From: Gammaproteobacteria bacterium
GTDB taxonomy: Bacteria > Pseudomonadota > Gammaproteobacteria > Competibacterales > Competibacteraceae
NCBI GenBank assembly: GCA_024234995.1
Contig: JACKNF010000008.1
Span: forward strand, 88,548-152,547
DNA: 64,000 nt
Direction: 5' to 3'
Position numbers and translations under genes: made by a program. The notes under the pieces were generated by a model. It was not told where the DNA came from. It was given only the letters and a program-made list of their open reading frames with translations, and ran no database searches. Position 1 is the stretch's first letter. The number at the start of each line of letters is the position of its first letter. Shown piece after piece: positions 35,119 to 44,096 of the stretch.

Positions 35119-35586
35119 ATGGCCGATAACCACCAGCTTTGCACCTTTTTCCTGGAAGACCGGTTTTTCGGTGTTGATGTAGAAAAAGTCCAGGAAGTCA
35201 TCCGCTATCAGGTAGTTACCCCTGTACCTTTAGCGCCGCCGGTGGTGCGTGGCTTGATCAATTTGCGTGGCCAGATTGTCACGGCCATCGACCTGCGGCG
35301 TTTACTTCAGGTGGGTGATCCTCAGGATGACCGTCGACCGATTAATATTGTGGTACAGACCCGGCAAGGTACCTTTAGCCTGCTGGTGGATCGCATTGGC
35401 GATGTGTTAGAAGTCGATCAATCCTGCTTCGAGCGGCCACCGGACACGCTTGAGGGTATTGCCCGTGAATTAATCCAAGGGACATATAAACTTCAGGGCC
35501 GGTTGTTGCTCACGATTAATATCGACAAACTGTTCAACCTAGCTCTCCTAAACCGTTATCGCGCAACGGCGAAAAATACCGAGTAA
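35119..35586 (+). CDS. cheW: Chemotaxis coupling protein CheW
   Basis: 155 residues. The CheW fold signature includes CTFFLEDRFFGVDVEKVQEV, PPVVRGLINLRGQIVTAIDL and SLLVDRIGDVLEVDQ. It links receptors to CheA in the membrane-associated array. It sits between cheA and an MCP gene with spacers of only a few bases, so one transcript is likely. Confidence 0.94.
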   Translation: MADNHQLCTFFLEDRFFGVDVEKVQEVIRYQVVTPVPLAPPVVRGLINLRGQIVTAIDLRRLLQVGDPQDDRRPINIVVQTRQGTFSLLVDRIGDVLEVDQSCFERPPDTLEGIARELIQGTYKLQGRLLLTINIDKLFNLALLNRYRATAKNTE

Positions 35587-35591
35587 CTGAA

Positions 35592-37901
35592 ATGATGCTT
35601 TTAAAAAATTTCAATTTGCAGGGTAAATTAGCTCTGCTAGTCGGTTGGGCCGTCGCCAGTATGCTGTTTCTGGCTGTCCTGTCGCTTCAGGACCGTTCGC
35701 GATCACTGGAAGCCTCACAAAATCTCGCGCTTAATTTAGTGGAGATGGGTGCTGGTGTCATCGAGCGCTACCAGAAACAGGAGCAGGCTGGAGCGCTGAA
35801 CCGTGAGCAGGCGCAAAAGCTGGCTATCGAAACCTTGCGCAATATGCGTTATCAGGATCTCTATTTTGTCATCATTGATGCTGATCAGCGCTTGTTGCTG
35901 GAAACGACGCGCCCGGAACTGGAGGGCCAGCCGCTGCGTGGCGGTCGCGACGCCAACATGCTTTCCAGCATCGTCTCTGAGCTGGTCGATGTCACCCGGC
36001 GGGAAGGGGGTGGCTTCGTGACCTATGAATGGCCTCGCCCAGGCAGCAGCAAACCGGTCACCAAGGTGGGCTACGCCCGGGAATTCGTACCCTGGGACTG
36101 GGTGCTAACCGCTGGGGTTTATATCGATGACCAGAACGATGGATTATTGGGTGCGATCTTTCGCGAAATCGTGCTCATCCTAATCCTGGCTGGGCCGTTG
36201 CTCGTGTTGTTTTTCCTGCTGCGCCGCAACCTGCAAACTAGCATTCAGGGTGTTCTGGAACTCGCTGGCCATCTTGCCAACGGCAATTTGTCCTGGCAGG
36301 CGCCGATTATTGCCAGCGACGAATTAGGCCGCATGACGCAAGCATTGAACCAAGCTGTGAAAAACATTCAGGTGGTTTTTCAAGCAGATAAAGTGGACTG
36401 GAATGAAATGGCTGAACGGCGCAGCAAAGCAGGACACATCCTTTCCATGGTCCAAAGCGCGCCCTTCAATGTTATGATCGCTGACCGTAACCTGCAGTTA
36501 CGCTATATGAATCCGGCCATGGAGCGGACTTTGCGCGGGTTGGAGTCACATCTATCAGTCACTGTTGGTCAATTGATCGGTCAGCCGCTGGATGTGCTCT
36601 ACCGCCGTCAGGATGATTTGCGGCGGATCACCTCCGACCCGGCTTATCTTCCAGCCCATCTTCCTCATAAGGCGGCTTTCACTCTGGGCAATGAATCCTT
36701 TGATTTGCATTTCAGCGCTATTCATGATGCAGACGGCTCGTATCAGGGGCCAATGATCACATGGGAACGTCTAGCGGAAGAGCCACGCAGCGTACTGGTG
36801 GAAAAGCCTCGCAGTGAGCCGGTTGTTAAGGAGGTTGTTAAGGAGGTTGCCGATCATCACGAAAAGGAATTGCTCCAGCTTCTACAAAATCGAGTTGAGC
36901 AGATGCTGCAAGCGGTGAGCGCGGCGGCTGATGGCGATCTGACCCAGGAATTGACAGTGACCGGTACTGATTCCGTTGCGCAGATGGCGCAGGGATTGAA
37001 CCAATTGCTGGCGACCCTGCGTGACAGCATGGCCCAAATCGGGCTTAATGCTCAAACCTTGGCGAGTGCTGCTGAGGAACTGACTATGGTCAGTCATCAG
37101 ATGGGCAGCAATGCCGAAGCGGCTTCGAGTAAAGCGTCGATGGCGACTTCAGTCGCTGACCAAGTCAGTGCTAATGTCGAAGCGGTGGCAACCTCGACTG
37201 AGGAAATGGGGGCCAGTATTCGTGAAATCGCCCAGAATGCTGCGGAGGCTGCTAGGATTGTCGCTTCGGCGGTGACTATGGCGCAAAATGCCAACACCAC
37301 GGTCCGCAAATTGGGCGACAGCAGCGCAGGTATTGGCAATATCATCAAGGTTATTACCTCGATTGCTGAACAAACCCATTTATTGGCACTGAATGCGACG
37401 ATTGAAGCGGCCCGCGCCGGCGAGGCAGGCAAGGGGTTTGCGGTGGTCGCCAACGAAGTCAAGGAGCTGGCCAAGGAAACCGCCAAGGCCACCGAGGAGA
37501 TCGGCCGCAAGATTGAAGCAATTCAAATGGATACTGGTAGCGCGGTGGACGCCATTGGCGGCATCAGCGCAATTATTAACCAGATCAATGATATTCAGAT
37601 CACTATTGCTAGCGCTGTTGAGGAACAGACGGCGACGACCAATGAAATCAGCCGTAGCGTCGCTGATGCTGCCCGGGGTAGTTTGGAAATTGCCCAGAAT
37701 ATCACCAATGTTGCCCAAGCTGCTCAAAATACTCTGAGTAGTGCCAATGATGTGCATACCGCTTCGGATGAAATGGCGCGTATGGCTGCCGAACTGCAAC
37801 ATCTGGTCGACCGCTTCCGTTATGATGAAAGTCTGGCTTATCGAGGAGCTAGCCGTTCAAAGCGCACTGGTACACGTGCTAGCTTACGCACTAACCTCTA
37901 A
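35592..37901 (+). CDS. Methyl-accepting chemotaxis protein with Cache and PAS domains
   Basis: 769 residues. A transmembrane helix near residues 11-28 is followed by a periplasmic single-Cache domain (LRNMRYQDLYFVIIDADQRL...VPWDWVLTAGVYIDD, to about 185), a second membrane helix (about 196-215) and HAMP. A PAS domain (SAPFNVMIADRNLQLRYMNP, about 290-395) comes next. An EVVKEV duplication and a second HAMP-like stretch precede the signalling hairpin with GEAGKGFAVVANEVKELAKE. The PAS domain suggests redox or ligand sensing inside the cell in addition to the Cache ligand. It is followed in the same frame by a cheY remnant. Confidence 0.92.
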   Translation: MMLLKNFNLQGKLALLVGWAVASMLFLAVLSLQDRSRSLEASQNLALNLVEMGAGVIERYQKQEQAGALNREQAQKLAIETLRNMRYQDLYFVIIDADQRLLLETTRPELEGQPLRGGRDANMLSSIVSELVDVTRREGGGFVTYEWPRPGSSKPVTKVGYAREFVPWDWVLTAGVYIDDQNDGLLGAIFREIVLILILAGPLLVLFFLLRRNLQTSIQGVLELAGHLANGNLSWQAPIIASDELGRMTQALNQAVKNIQVVFQADKVDWNEMAERRSKAGHILSMVQSAPFNVMIADRNLQLRYMNPAMERTLRGLESHLSVTVGQLIGQPLDVLYRRQDDLRRITSDPAYLPAHLPHKAAFTLGNESFDLHFSAIHDADGSYQGPMITWERLAEEPRSVLVEKPRSEPVVKEVVKEVADHHEKELLQLLQNRVEQMLQAVSAAADGDLTQELTVTGTDSVAQMAQGLNQLLATLRDSMAQIGLNAQTLASAAEELTMVSHQMGSNAEAASSKASMATSVADQVSANVEAVATSTEEMGASIREIAQNAAEAARIVASAVTMAQNANTTVRKLGDSSAGIGNIIKVITSIAEQTHLLALNATIEAARAGEAGKGFAVVANEVKELAKETAKATEEIGRKIEAIQMDTGSAVDAIGGISAIINQINDIQITIASAVEEQTATTNEISRSVADAARGSLEIAQNITNVAQAAQNTLSSANDVHTASDEMARMAAELQHLVDRFRYDESLAYRGASRSKRTGTRASLRTNL

Positions 37902-38036
37902 TCCGTTACCGCTAAATCCGCAATTGAACAGGTTTCTAAGGTGCCTGTTGCTGGCGCTGGTGAATATATGATGAAGCCGTTTACTCGTAATGCGGTGTTG
38001 GAAAAACTCAACCTGCTGGGAATTGTCCCCAATTAA
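37902..38036 (+). pseudogene. C-terminal remnant of a cheY gene
   Basis: Directly after the MCP stop, and in the same frame, the DNA reads SVTAKSAIEQVSKVPVAGAG then EYMMKPFTRNAVLEKLNLLG and ends at 38036. This is the last third of a CheY-type receiver: T-A-K/E switch region, the conserved Lys in MMKPF, and the terminal helix. The phospho-acceptor Asp and the first ~75 residues are missing. A complete cheY lies at 40392-40751, so this was a second copy lost by deletion into the MCP. Confidence 0.75.
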
Positions 38037-38040
38037 GCTT

Positions 38041-39216
38041 ATGGCCGAAAAAATCCGCATTATGCTGATCGATGATTCGGCGGTAATCCGTCGATTGCTC
38101 ACGGATGTACTGACCAGTGATCCACAACTGGAAGTGGTCGGTAGCGCCCAAAATGGGCAAATTGCCCTGGAAAAATTGCCGACGCTCAATCCTGATCTGG
38201 TCATTCTGGATGTAGAAATGCCAGTCATGGATGGTCTGGAAACCTTGACTGAAATCCGTAAGCGCCAACCGCGTTTGCCAGTCATCATGTTTAGTTCGAT
38301 TACTGAGCGAGGGGCGATTGTCACGCTTGAAGCATTGGCGCGGGGTGCTAATGACTACATCACCAAACCCTCGAACACGGGGAACATGAGCAAATCGCTA
38401 CAGCGGGTGCGGGATGAGTTGATTCCGCGGGTCAAAGCATTCTGTCAGCATCTGCTCAGTCCAGTAGCCCCCGTAGCCCCCGTAGCCCCCGTGGCTCCGG
38501 TGGCTCCGGTGGCTCCGGTGATCCAACCATCCGTACCCAAACGAGCTATTTTTTCAGAACCGGCGCCATTGCCAGTTTCACCTCCCTCACCAATCACGGT
38601 CTCTCCTCGCCGTCCCATTGCTGCGGTACCGCACTTACGCGTGGATGTGGTGGCGATAGGCGCTTCTACGGGCGGCCCTAACGCCTTGGCCACGCTCGTG
38701 TCACGTTTGCCAGCCCAATTTCCAGTGCCGATCCTGATCGTTCAGCATATGCCGCCTATCTTCACTCGCCTGCTGGCGGAACGGCTGGCTACCCAGACGA
38801 AGCTGCCGGTTGCTGAAGGCGTGGCGGGTGAAATCCTGCAACCGGGTCAAGTCTGGTTAGCCCCCGGTGGTTCGCACATGGTTCTAGAGCGTCAGGGCAC
38901 TCAGGTCCGTCTGCAATTGAACCAGAATGAGCCTGAGAATTCCTGTCGACCTGCTGTGGATGTACTGTTGCGTTCGGTTGCTGCGACCTACCGGGCCAAT
39001 GCTTTAGCAGTGATTCTAACGGGTATGGGCAGCGATGGACTTAAGGGTTGCGAGGCAATCCACCATGCGGGTGGACAGGTCCTGGTACAGGATGAGGCTA
39101 GCTCAGTGGTATGGGGAATGCCTAGTTTTGTGGTAAAGGCGGGCTTGGCGGATGGGCAAATTGCATTGCCGAAATTAGCTGAGGAAATTACCAGTCGTGT
39201 GCGAATGCGCCTTTAG
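38041..39216 (+). CDS. cheB: Chemotaxis methylesterase/deamidase CheB
   Basis: 391 residues. The receiver domain has DDSAVIRRLLTDVL and the phospho-acceptor Asp57 in LVILDVEMPVMDG. A linker (about 140-200) contains six consecutive Val-Ala-Pro triplets encoded by 9-base-like tandem repeats. The esterase domain has the nucleophile in IGASTGGPNALATL, His in LIVQHMPPIFTRLLAERL and Asp in TGMGSDGLKG. It demethylates MCPs for adaptation, opposing CheR. It starts at the ATG just after the cheY remnant. Confidence 0.94.
   Translation: MAEKIRIMLIDDSAVIRRLLTDVLTSDPQLEVVGSAQNGQIALEKLPTLNPDLVILDVEMPVMDGLETLTEIRKRQPRLPVIMFSSITERGAIVTLEALARGANDYITKPSNTGNMSKSLQRVRDELIPRVKAFCQHLLSPVAPVAPVAPVAPVAPVAPVIQPSVPKRAIFSEPAPLPVSPPSPITVSPRRPIAAVPHLRVDVVAIGASTGGPNALATLVSRLPAQFPVPILIVQHMPPIFTRLLAERLATQTKLPVAEGVAGEILQPGQVWLAPGGSHMVLERQGTQVRLQLNQNEPENSCRPAVDVLLRSVAATYRANALAVILTGMGSDGLKGCEAIHHAGGQVLVQDEASSVVWGMPSFVVKAGLADGQIALPKLAEEITSRVRMRL
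38461..38520 (+). repeat. Tandem Val-Ala-Pro codon repeat in cheB linker
   Basis: Units of 9 bases (GTAGCCCCC drifting to GTGGCTCCG) are repeated about six times without a frame change. The linker joins the receiver and esterase domains, so copy-number change would alter linker length but not the frame. Confidence 0.7.
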
Positions 39217-39249
39217 TCGTTATTGGTGCCGGGTCACTGACAATCTTTA

Positions 39250-40071
39250 ATGAACAACGCCACGAGCATCAGTGACTTTGACTTCATTCGCGAGCTGGTC
39301 CGGCGCCATGCCGCTATTGTATTGGAAGCAGATAAAGATTACCTGATCGAAACACGGCTGACGCCGTTAGCGCGGCGGGCGGGATTTGCCTCATTGGCGG
39401 CATTGATCGCGTCACTAAGAACAGGCTCTGCAGTAAACAGCCTTTGCGAGCAAGTTATTGAGGCTATCGTTACTCATGAAACCTCCTTTTTTCGTGATAT
39501 TTACCCATTCGAGGCTCTTAAGACATTGATATTGCCTGAGCTACTACAGCGGCGGCAATCTTCCAGCCTGACGATCTGGTGTGCGGCCTGCTCTAGCGGC
39601 CAGGAACCCTTTAGTGTGGCGATGCTGGTGCGCGAACACTTTCCTGCCGCCCGGAACCGGGTGCGTATTATCGCTACCGATCTATCCGGTGCCATTCTGG
39701 CGCGTGCGCGTACGGGTATATACAGTCAGATCGAAGTGAACCGTGGCCTGCCTGCCATGCTACTGACCAAGTATTTCCAGAAACAGGGCTTGCAATGGCG
39801 GATCAGGTCTGAGATTCGTCAAATGGTGGAATTCCAGCAGAGCAATCTTGCCGGGCCTTGGCCATCGATTCCACCGCTGGATATTGTTTTTATCCGCAAT
39901 GTTCTGATTTATCTTGATTTAGATGTCAGAAAAACGATCTTGAGCAAGATTCGTGGTATTTTGAAACCAGACGGCTATCTATTTCTAGGTTCTTCGGAAA
40001 CAACTCTGAATTTAGATGCCGGTTATGAACCGGTGTCTATAGGGAAGAGCGTATGCTACAAACTACGCTAG
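39250..40071 (+). CDS. cheR: Chemotaxis receptor methyltransferase CheR
   Basis: 273 residues. A small N-terminal helical domain precedes the SAM domain: VTHETSFFRDIYPFEALKTL, LTIWCAACSSGQEPFSVAML (motif I), IIATDLSGAILARARTGIYS, and PLDIVFIRNVLIYLDLDVRK. It methylates glutamates of MCP signalling domains using SAM. It ends the che run, with a 320-base gene-free gap after it. Confidence 0.94.
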   Translation: MNNATSISDFDFIRELVRRHAAIVLEADKDYLIETRLTPLARRAGFASLAALIASLRTGSAVNSLCEQVIEAIVTHETSFFRDIYPFEALKTLILPELLQRRQSSSLTIWCAACSSGQEPFSVAMLVREHFPAARNRVRIIATDLSGAILARARTGIYSQIEVNRGLPAMLLTKYFQKQGLQWRIRSEIRQMVEFQQSNLAGPWPSIPPLDIVFIRNVLIYLDLDVRKTILSKIRGILKPDGYLFLGSSETTLNLDAGYEPVSIGKSVCYKLR

Positions 40072-40391
40072 AATAAAGCGCCATAGATAGAATTATCCTT
40101 AGATATTCTATCTGCACTGACCAACGAGTAGGATTCTCTATTGGAATTGGACAGCTATCGCGTTGACGGCACTGGCAGTGGGTTGGGGTTGATGGGATAC
40201 CCTCGGTGAGTTGACCCACCGAGCGGGCGGGAATTTGAAACGTCTGTTACCCGTGCCTTGCTTCACTCTCCCTCTTCTATCATGGAAGGTTACAATATCA
40301 CTATAGTAAGGACGGGCAATGAGGCAAGTTTTTCTGCGTTGCAAAGACCTGCCTTTACAGATCAATTGTTTTGTTTGAGCGGGAGAAGACC
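40072..40391. other. Intergenic region between cheR and cheY
   Basis: No gene. A weak hairpin (CTCGGTG at 40202-40208 with CACCGAG at 40217-40223) could end the che transcript, but no T-run follows. The promoter of cheY should lie in the right half; I could not define its hexamers. Confidence 0.4.
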
Positions 40392-40751
40392 ATGAAAATC
40401 CTGATTGTTGATGACAGTAACGCCATGCGCATGATCGTCCGGCGTACCTTGCGCGAGGCCGGTTTCAACCACCTTGAAGTCCAGCAGGCCAGTGATGGCA
40501 ATGAGGCACTGGAGTCGATCCACAAGGATCCACCTGATTTAATCCTCTCAGACTGGAATATGCCCAATAAGTCAGGGTTAGAATTGCTCCAGGCGCTTAA
40601 CGAGGAAGGCTATAAGATTACTTTTGGTTTCGTCACCACCGAGGCAACGGCCGAGATGCGTTCTAAAGCGGCTCACGCTGGCGCCAAGTTCATAATCAAT
40701 AAACCCTTTACTGCAGAAACCTTTGCTAAGACCTTAGGTAATTTCATCTAA
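40392..40751 (+). CDS. cheY: CheY-like single-domain response regulator
   Basis: 119 residues, one receiver domain only. It has MKILIVDDSNAMRMIVRRTL, the phospho-acceptor Asp54 in LILSDWNMPNKSG, the switch Thr in FVTTEATAEMR and the conserved Lys in IINKPFTAETF. It is likely to carry the signal from CheA to FliM at the flagellar motor. This is the only intact cheY in the window. No cheZ phosphatase gene is seen; the next gene may supply that function. Confidence 0.88.
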   Translation: MKILIVDDSNAMRMIVRRTLREAGFNHLEVQQASDGNEALESIHKDPPDLILSDWNMPNKSGLELLQALNEEGYKITFGFVTTEATAEMRSKAAHAGAKFIINKPFTAETFAKTLGNFI

Positions 40752-40851
40752 GGATTGACAATATCCCGGCCGGAAGTATCAAGAGTGCTGTTTGCACCAG
40801 CCAGGATCTTGCCGAAACCCCAGACTCAAGTGATATTCAACGGAACGCGCT

Positions 40852-41337
40852 ATGCCCACCACCTTCATTTTGCCTAAAGCCACTGATGTGAGTAAGACAC
40901 TGGTTATGCTGTTTGGAGGCAACGTGCCGGCGACGCCGGGGAAACCACTGGATTCCAAGCCCGGCTCCGGTAACCTGATTACGAGCTATGTCGATGACCA
41001 CGGTAAAATAGTTGCAGCCTTCATCTGTGACATTCCCCTGGCTGCCAATGCCGGCTGCGCATTATCTATGATGCCTGCTTCTGCTGCTAAAGACGCTATC
41101 AAGACCAAGAAACTAGAACAGGCTATGCTCGATAATCTGTATGAGGTTGCCAATATTCTCTCTACCCTGCTGATGAATGATAAGACACCTCATCTTAAGA
41201 TAGATACATTGTATCCTGATGCGGGTAAGTTGCCCGCAGAGGTCCGGGAGATGCTGGATGCCGCGAAGGGACATGTTGATTTCATGATCAACGTTCCCCG
41301 CTATGGCAATGGCCGTATGTCGCTGCTGGCTCTCTGA
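40852..41337 (+). CDS. Uncharacterised chemotaxis-linked protein (CheX/CheC-like?)
   Basis: 161 residues. The segment LEQAMLDNLYEVANILSTLL, followed by a short conserved patch and a C-terminal beta region (HVDFMINVPRYGNGRMSLLAL), resembles the E-x2-N pattern of CheC/CheX/FliY-type phosphatases. It sits 100 bases after cheY and no cheZ is present, so a CheY-P phosphatase is a reasonable hypothesis. The similarity is weak and I would not assign a symbol. No signal peptide or membrane helix. Confidence 0.55.
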   Translation: MPTTFILPKATDVSKTLVMLFGGNVPATPGKPLDSKPGSGNLITSYVDDHGKIVAAFICDIPLAANAGCALSMMPASAAKDAIKTKKLEQAMLDNLYEVANILSTLLMNDKTPHLKIDTLYPDAGKLPAEVREMLDAAKGHVDFMINVPRYGNGRMSLLAL

Positions 41338-41685
41338 CTGAGGCGCTGCAGATGTAGAACAGGCATGCAGGGTCTATTAAGCAGGCCCTGTATTCCAAAC
41401 GCTTGATTGGTTGTTCCTCTCCAAATCTTTTCACCTTAAAGAGGCGAAAGGATTGCTAATGTTTTGTTTCCAGACGATGTGTTTCTGTTTCTGCACCCTC
41501 CTATGCTTGGCTTGATCATCTTATTGCGACAGAATTTTGACGATCTTCCAATCAATATGCTGATGGCCCAGTATTTATATTAAATAACATGTTGTTTATT
41601 ATTAATAAATATAATTTTATTTTATAGTTGGTGTGTTATTTGCCTAATATGAGCCTGTTCATTTCACGAAGATTCAGGGGCCCTT
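41338..41685. other. A/T-rich leader region upstream of fliL
   Basis: 348 bases without a gene. The right half (41570-41640) is strikingly A/T-rich compared with its surroundings. It ends in a GG-N10-GC pattern (see the promoter entry) ahead of the flagellar operon. This looks like an upstream regulatory region, for example for activator or IHF binding, which is inference. Confidence 0.5.
41627..41644 (+). promoter_or_regulatory. Candidate sigma-54 promoter of the fliL operon
   Basis: GTTGGTGTGTTATTTGCC contains GG (41630-41631) and GC (41642-41643) with exactly ten bases between them, as sigma-54 -24/-12 boxes require. It lies about 45 bases before the fliL ATG. The -24 box matches TGGCACG only partly (TGGTGTG). 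Pseudomonas-type class II flagellar operons use sigma-54 with FleQ, which fits, but no FleQ gene is in the window. Confidence 0.45.
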
Positions 41686-42243
41686 ATGGCTGAGAAAGAC
41701 GCCGCCAAACCTGAGAAGAAAGGTTCCGGCATCCTCAAAATTCTGCTCCTTCTGGTTGGCGGCCTAATTCTGGTCGGCGGCTCGATCGGTGCAACCTTGT
41801 TTTTAACCGGTGCGTTAAACAAGGGAGGGGAGGAAGATCATGCAGCTGCTGCGCCGTCGGCTCATGGCGCAGCTGCGCCAGCGCATGGTGGTGCTAATGT
41901 TGCTCCACCGGTGTCTTTTGGAGGACCACCGATTTATCTTCCTATCGAGCCGGCGTTTATCGTCAATTTCGAAGATCAAGGCATGCTGCGTTACTTGCAG
42001 ATCGGTATGACTGTCATGGCCCGCAATCAACAGGTTCTCGATGCGGTTACCCAGAGTATGCCTCAGATTCGTAATGATCTAATTCTCTTGTTCTCCAATC
42101 AGAAGATGGAAGTCCTGGCCTCTCTTAATGGCAAGGAGAAATTGCGAATGCAGGCGCTCGCGCAGATTCAAGGTATTTTGACCCGGGAAATCGGCATGCC
42201 AGGTATCGAAGCCGTGTACTTCACCGCTTTTGTGTTGCAGTAA
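41686..42243 (+). CDS. fliL: Flagellar basal-body protein FliL
   Basis: 185 residues. A single membrane helix at about 18-45 (ILKILLLLVGGLILVGGSIG) leads to a His/Ala/Gly-rich linker. A periplasmic domain follows with YLPIEPAFIVNFEDQG, LRYLQIGMTVMARNQQVLDA and the C-terminal IEAVYFTAFVLQ. FliL surrounds the stator and supports torque. First gene of the fliLMNOPQR-flhBA run. Confidence 0.9.
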   Translation: MAEKDAAKPEKKGSGILKILLLLVGGLILVGGSIGATLFLTGALNKGGEEDHAAAAPSAHGAAAPAHGGANVAPPVSFGGPPIYLPIEPAFIVNFEDQGMLRYLQIGMTVMARNQQVLDAVTQSMPQIRNDLILLFSNQKMEVLASLNGKEKLRMQALAQIQGILTREIGMPGIEAVYFTAFVLQ

Positions 42244-42248
42244 CATCC

Positions 42249-43286
42249 ATGTCCACCGATCAATTTCTTACCAAGGATGAACGCGATGCCCTGATGGAAG
42301 TCGTGTCTAAAAAATCGAGGAGCCGGAGTGTAAGCTCAGGCGTTTTCAAGGATGAAGCTCAGTCGTATGATTTAGCCAGCCAGGACTATGCAATCAACAA
42401 CTTGTTGCCGGTCCTGGAAACTATTCATGAACGCTTCGCCCATCGCTTACGAATCGGCTTGTTCGACTTAGTCCGCCGGGATTTAATGGTTACGGTCGGC
42501 GCGATCGAAAAGCGCAGCTACACGGATTTAACGACTTCTCTCAGCGTCCCCTGCAGCGTCAATGTCATTGGCATGGCACCTCTAAGCGGTCCTGCCCTGT
42601 TGATCTTTGACCAAGAGCTGATCTTTATGGTGGTCGATACGTTCTTTGGCGGGACTGGACGCTTATACAAATCTCCGAGCGTCCGGGCTTTTACCACGAC
42701 TGAAACCCGTTTTATCCAGCGCCTGCTTGAATTGTCCTTTCGCTGTTTAGAGGAAGCTTGGGAGCCCTTTGCTAACCTCAAATGTACCCAAGAGGATTCT
42801 GAAAGCAAGCCGCAATTTATCACTGCGCTCAATCCAACCGAAACCTTAGCGGTCAGCAGCGTCCATATTAGCCGGGACAATATTGCCGGCATTCTGCATC
42901 TAGCGTTGCCGTATTCTATTCTGGAACCGATTCGTAAAACTCTGTTGAACAGTTTGCACAAGGAACACCCTCATCCTAACCCGCAACTGACCACACGTTT
43001 GCGTGAGGGCATCCAGGACAGCCAGATTGAGGCCCATTGCTACTTAGCCGGTTTCGATCTTTCGCTCAGCGAGCTGCTAGACCTGAAGGTTGGTGATGTT
43101 ATTCCGGTTGATATTCCTGCTACAGCTACTTTACAGGTGGAGAACGTGCCAATTTACCGTGGTTCCTACGGTGTTGCTCAGGGATGGCGCGCGCTTAAGA
43201 TCGAACAAGCAGTTGGCCGGTCTAGCAAGTTAGCCACACACTCCGTGCCATCAACGGATTTTTCGCCCTTCGAAGTCAAAAACTGA
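42249..43286 (+). CDS. fliM: Flagellar motor switch protein FliM
   Basis: 345 residues. FliM central domain: NLLPVLETIHERFAHRLRIG, SLSVPCSVNVIGMAPLSGPA, and FFGGTGRLYKSPSVRAFTTT ETRF. The C-terminal SpoA-like domain (LSELLDLKVGDVIPVDIP) contacts FliN. It forms the C-ring, receives CheY-P and sets rotation direction. The usual short N-terminal CheY-binding peptide is not obvious; the start reads MSTDQFLTKDERDALMEVVS. Confidence 0.93.
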   Translation: MSTDQFLTKDERDALMEVVSKKSRSRSVSSGVFKDEAQSYDLASQDYAINNLLPVLETIHERFAHRLRIGLFDLVRRDLMVTVGAIEKRSYTDLTTSLSVPCSVNVIGMAPLSGPALLIFDQELIFMVVDTFFGGTGRLYKSPSVRAFTTTETRFIQRLLELSFRCLEEAWEPFANLKCTQEDSESKPQFITALNPTETLAVSSVHISRDNIAGILHLALPYSILEPIRKTLLNSLHKEHPHPNPQLTTRLREGIQDSQIEAHCYLAGFDLSLSELLDLKVGDVIPVDIPATATLQVENVPIYRGSYGVAQGWRALKIEQAVGRSSKLATHSVPSTDFSPFEVKN

Positions 43287-43335
43287 CAGTAACCCTCCTT
43301 TAATCCGCAGCTTTATTTCAAGAGAACGTCGTATC

Positions 43336-43671
43336 ATGAACGATGAAGTTGATGCCTTGGATACCGCGACGACGATGCAAGATGCGCCGGTACAGAATGG
43401 CGCCAAGCCTGAACCGAATCTGAGCATGGTGATGGATATTCCTATCACCCTGTCACTGGAGCTAGGTCATACTCGTATGAGCGTTCGCGAATTGCTGCAA
43501 TTAACGCAGGGCTCGGTCGTTAAACTAGACCGTCCGGGAGGTGATCCGCTGGATATTTTAGTCAACGGCTGTTTGGTGGCGCGCGGCGAAGTGGTCGTCA
43601 TTAACGAGCGTTTTGGGGTGCGAATTACTGATATTGTCAGCCCTGAAGAGCGCATTCGCCGTTTGCGGTGA
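43336..43671 (+). CDS. fliN: Flagellar motor switch protein FliN
   Basis: 111 residues. A short acidic N-terminus is followed by the SpoA domain: MVMDIPITLSLELGHTRMSV, RELLQLTQGSVVKLDRPGGD and ARGEVVVINERFGVRITDIV. It forms the lower C-ring with FliM and docks FliH. Its stop overlaps the possible GTG start of fliO. Confidence 0.94.
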   Translation: MNDEVDALDTATTMQDAPVQNGAKPEPNLSMVMDIPITLSLELGHTRMSVRELLQLTQGSVVKLDRPGGDPLDILVNGCLVARGEVVVINERFGVRITDIVSPEERIRRLR

Positions 43672-44096
43672 TTGCTATGCATGCAGTCTTGGTCTTTATG
43701 CTGGTCTTACCGGGAGGGGCGCTGGCGGCGGGTGTTGAGCCAGGCCATGTCGAGTCCACAGCATTACTCAGCGGCGGTATGCTGGCGCAACTCACGCTAG
43801 GGCTGCTGTTGGTGCTGGGGCTTGCAGCCGGGCTGAGCTGGTTGTTGCGCCGCTATGCGCTGCCCCGCGACGGATTGGTCCGCGTGATCGGCGGGTTGCC
43901 ACTGGGTGCCCGGGAACGCCTGCTACTGGTCGAAGTTGATGAAGTGCGGCTGCTGATTGGGATCACCGCGCATCAAATTCAGGCGCTGCATGTTTTTACC
44001 CCTTCGTCCTCTTCGTCCTCTAAGCCAGCGACGCCTATTTTCCAGGCCACGTCAACCCGCGCTCCGGAGCCGCTCCATGACCCGCCATCTTCCTAA
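43668..44096 (+). CDS. fliO: Flagellar export protein FliO
   Basis: About 142 residues. A signal-like N-terminus and one membrane helix (LTLGLLLVLGLAAGLSWLLR) precede the small domain VRVIGGLPLGARERLLLVEV and a Ser-rich tail. FliO assists assembly of the FliP ring. The GTG start overlaps the fliN stop; an ATG at 43677 is an alternative. The end overlaps fliP by 20 bases. Confidence 0.82.
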   Translation: MIAMHAVLVFMLVLPGGALAAGVEPGHVESTALLSGGMLAQLTLGLLLVLGLAAGLSWLLRRYALPRDGLVRVIGGLPLGARERLLLVEVDEVRLLIGITAHQIQALHVFTPSSSSSSKPATPIFQATSTRAPEPLHDPPSS

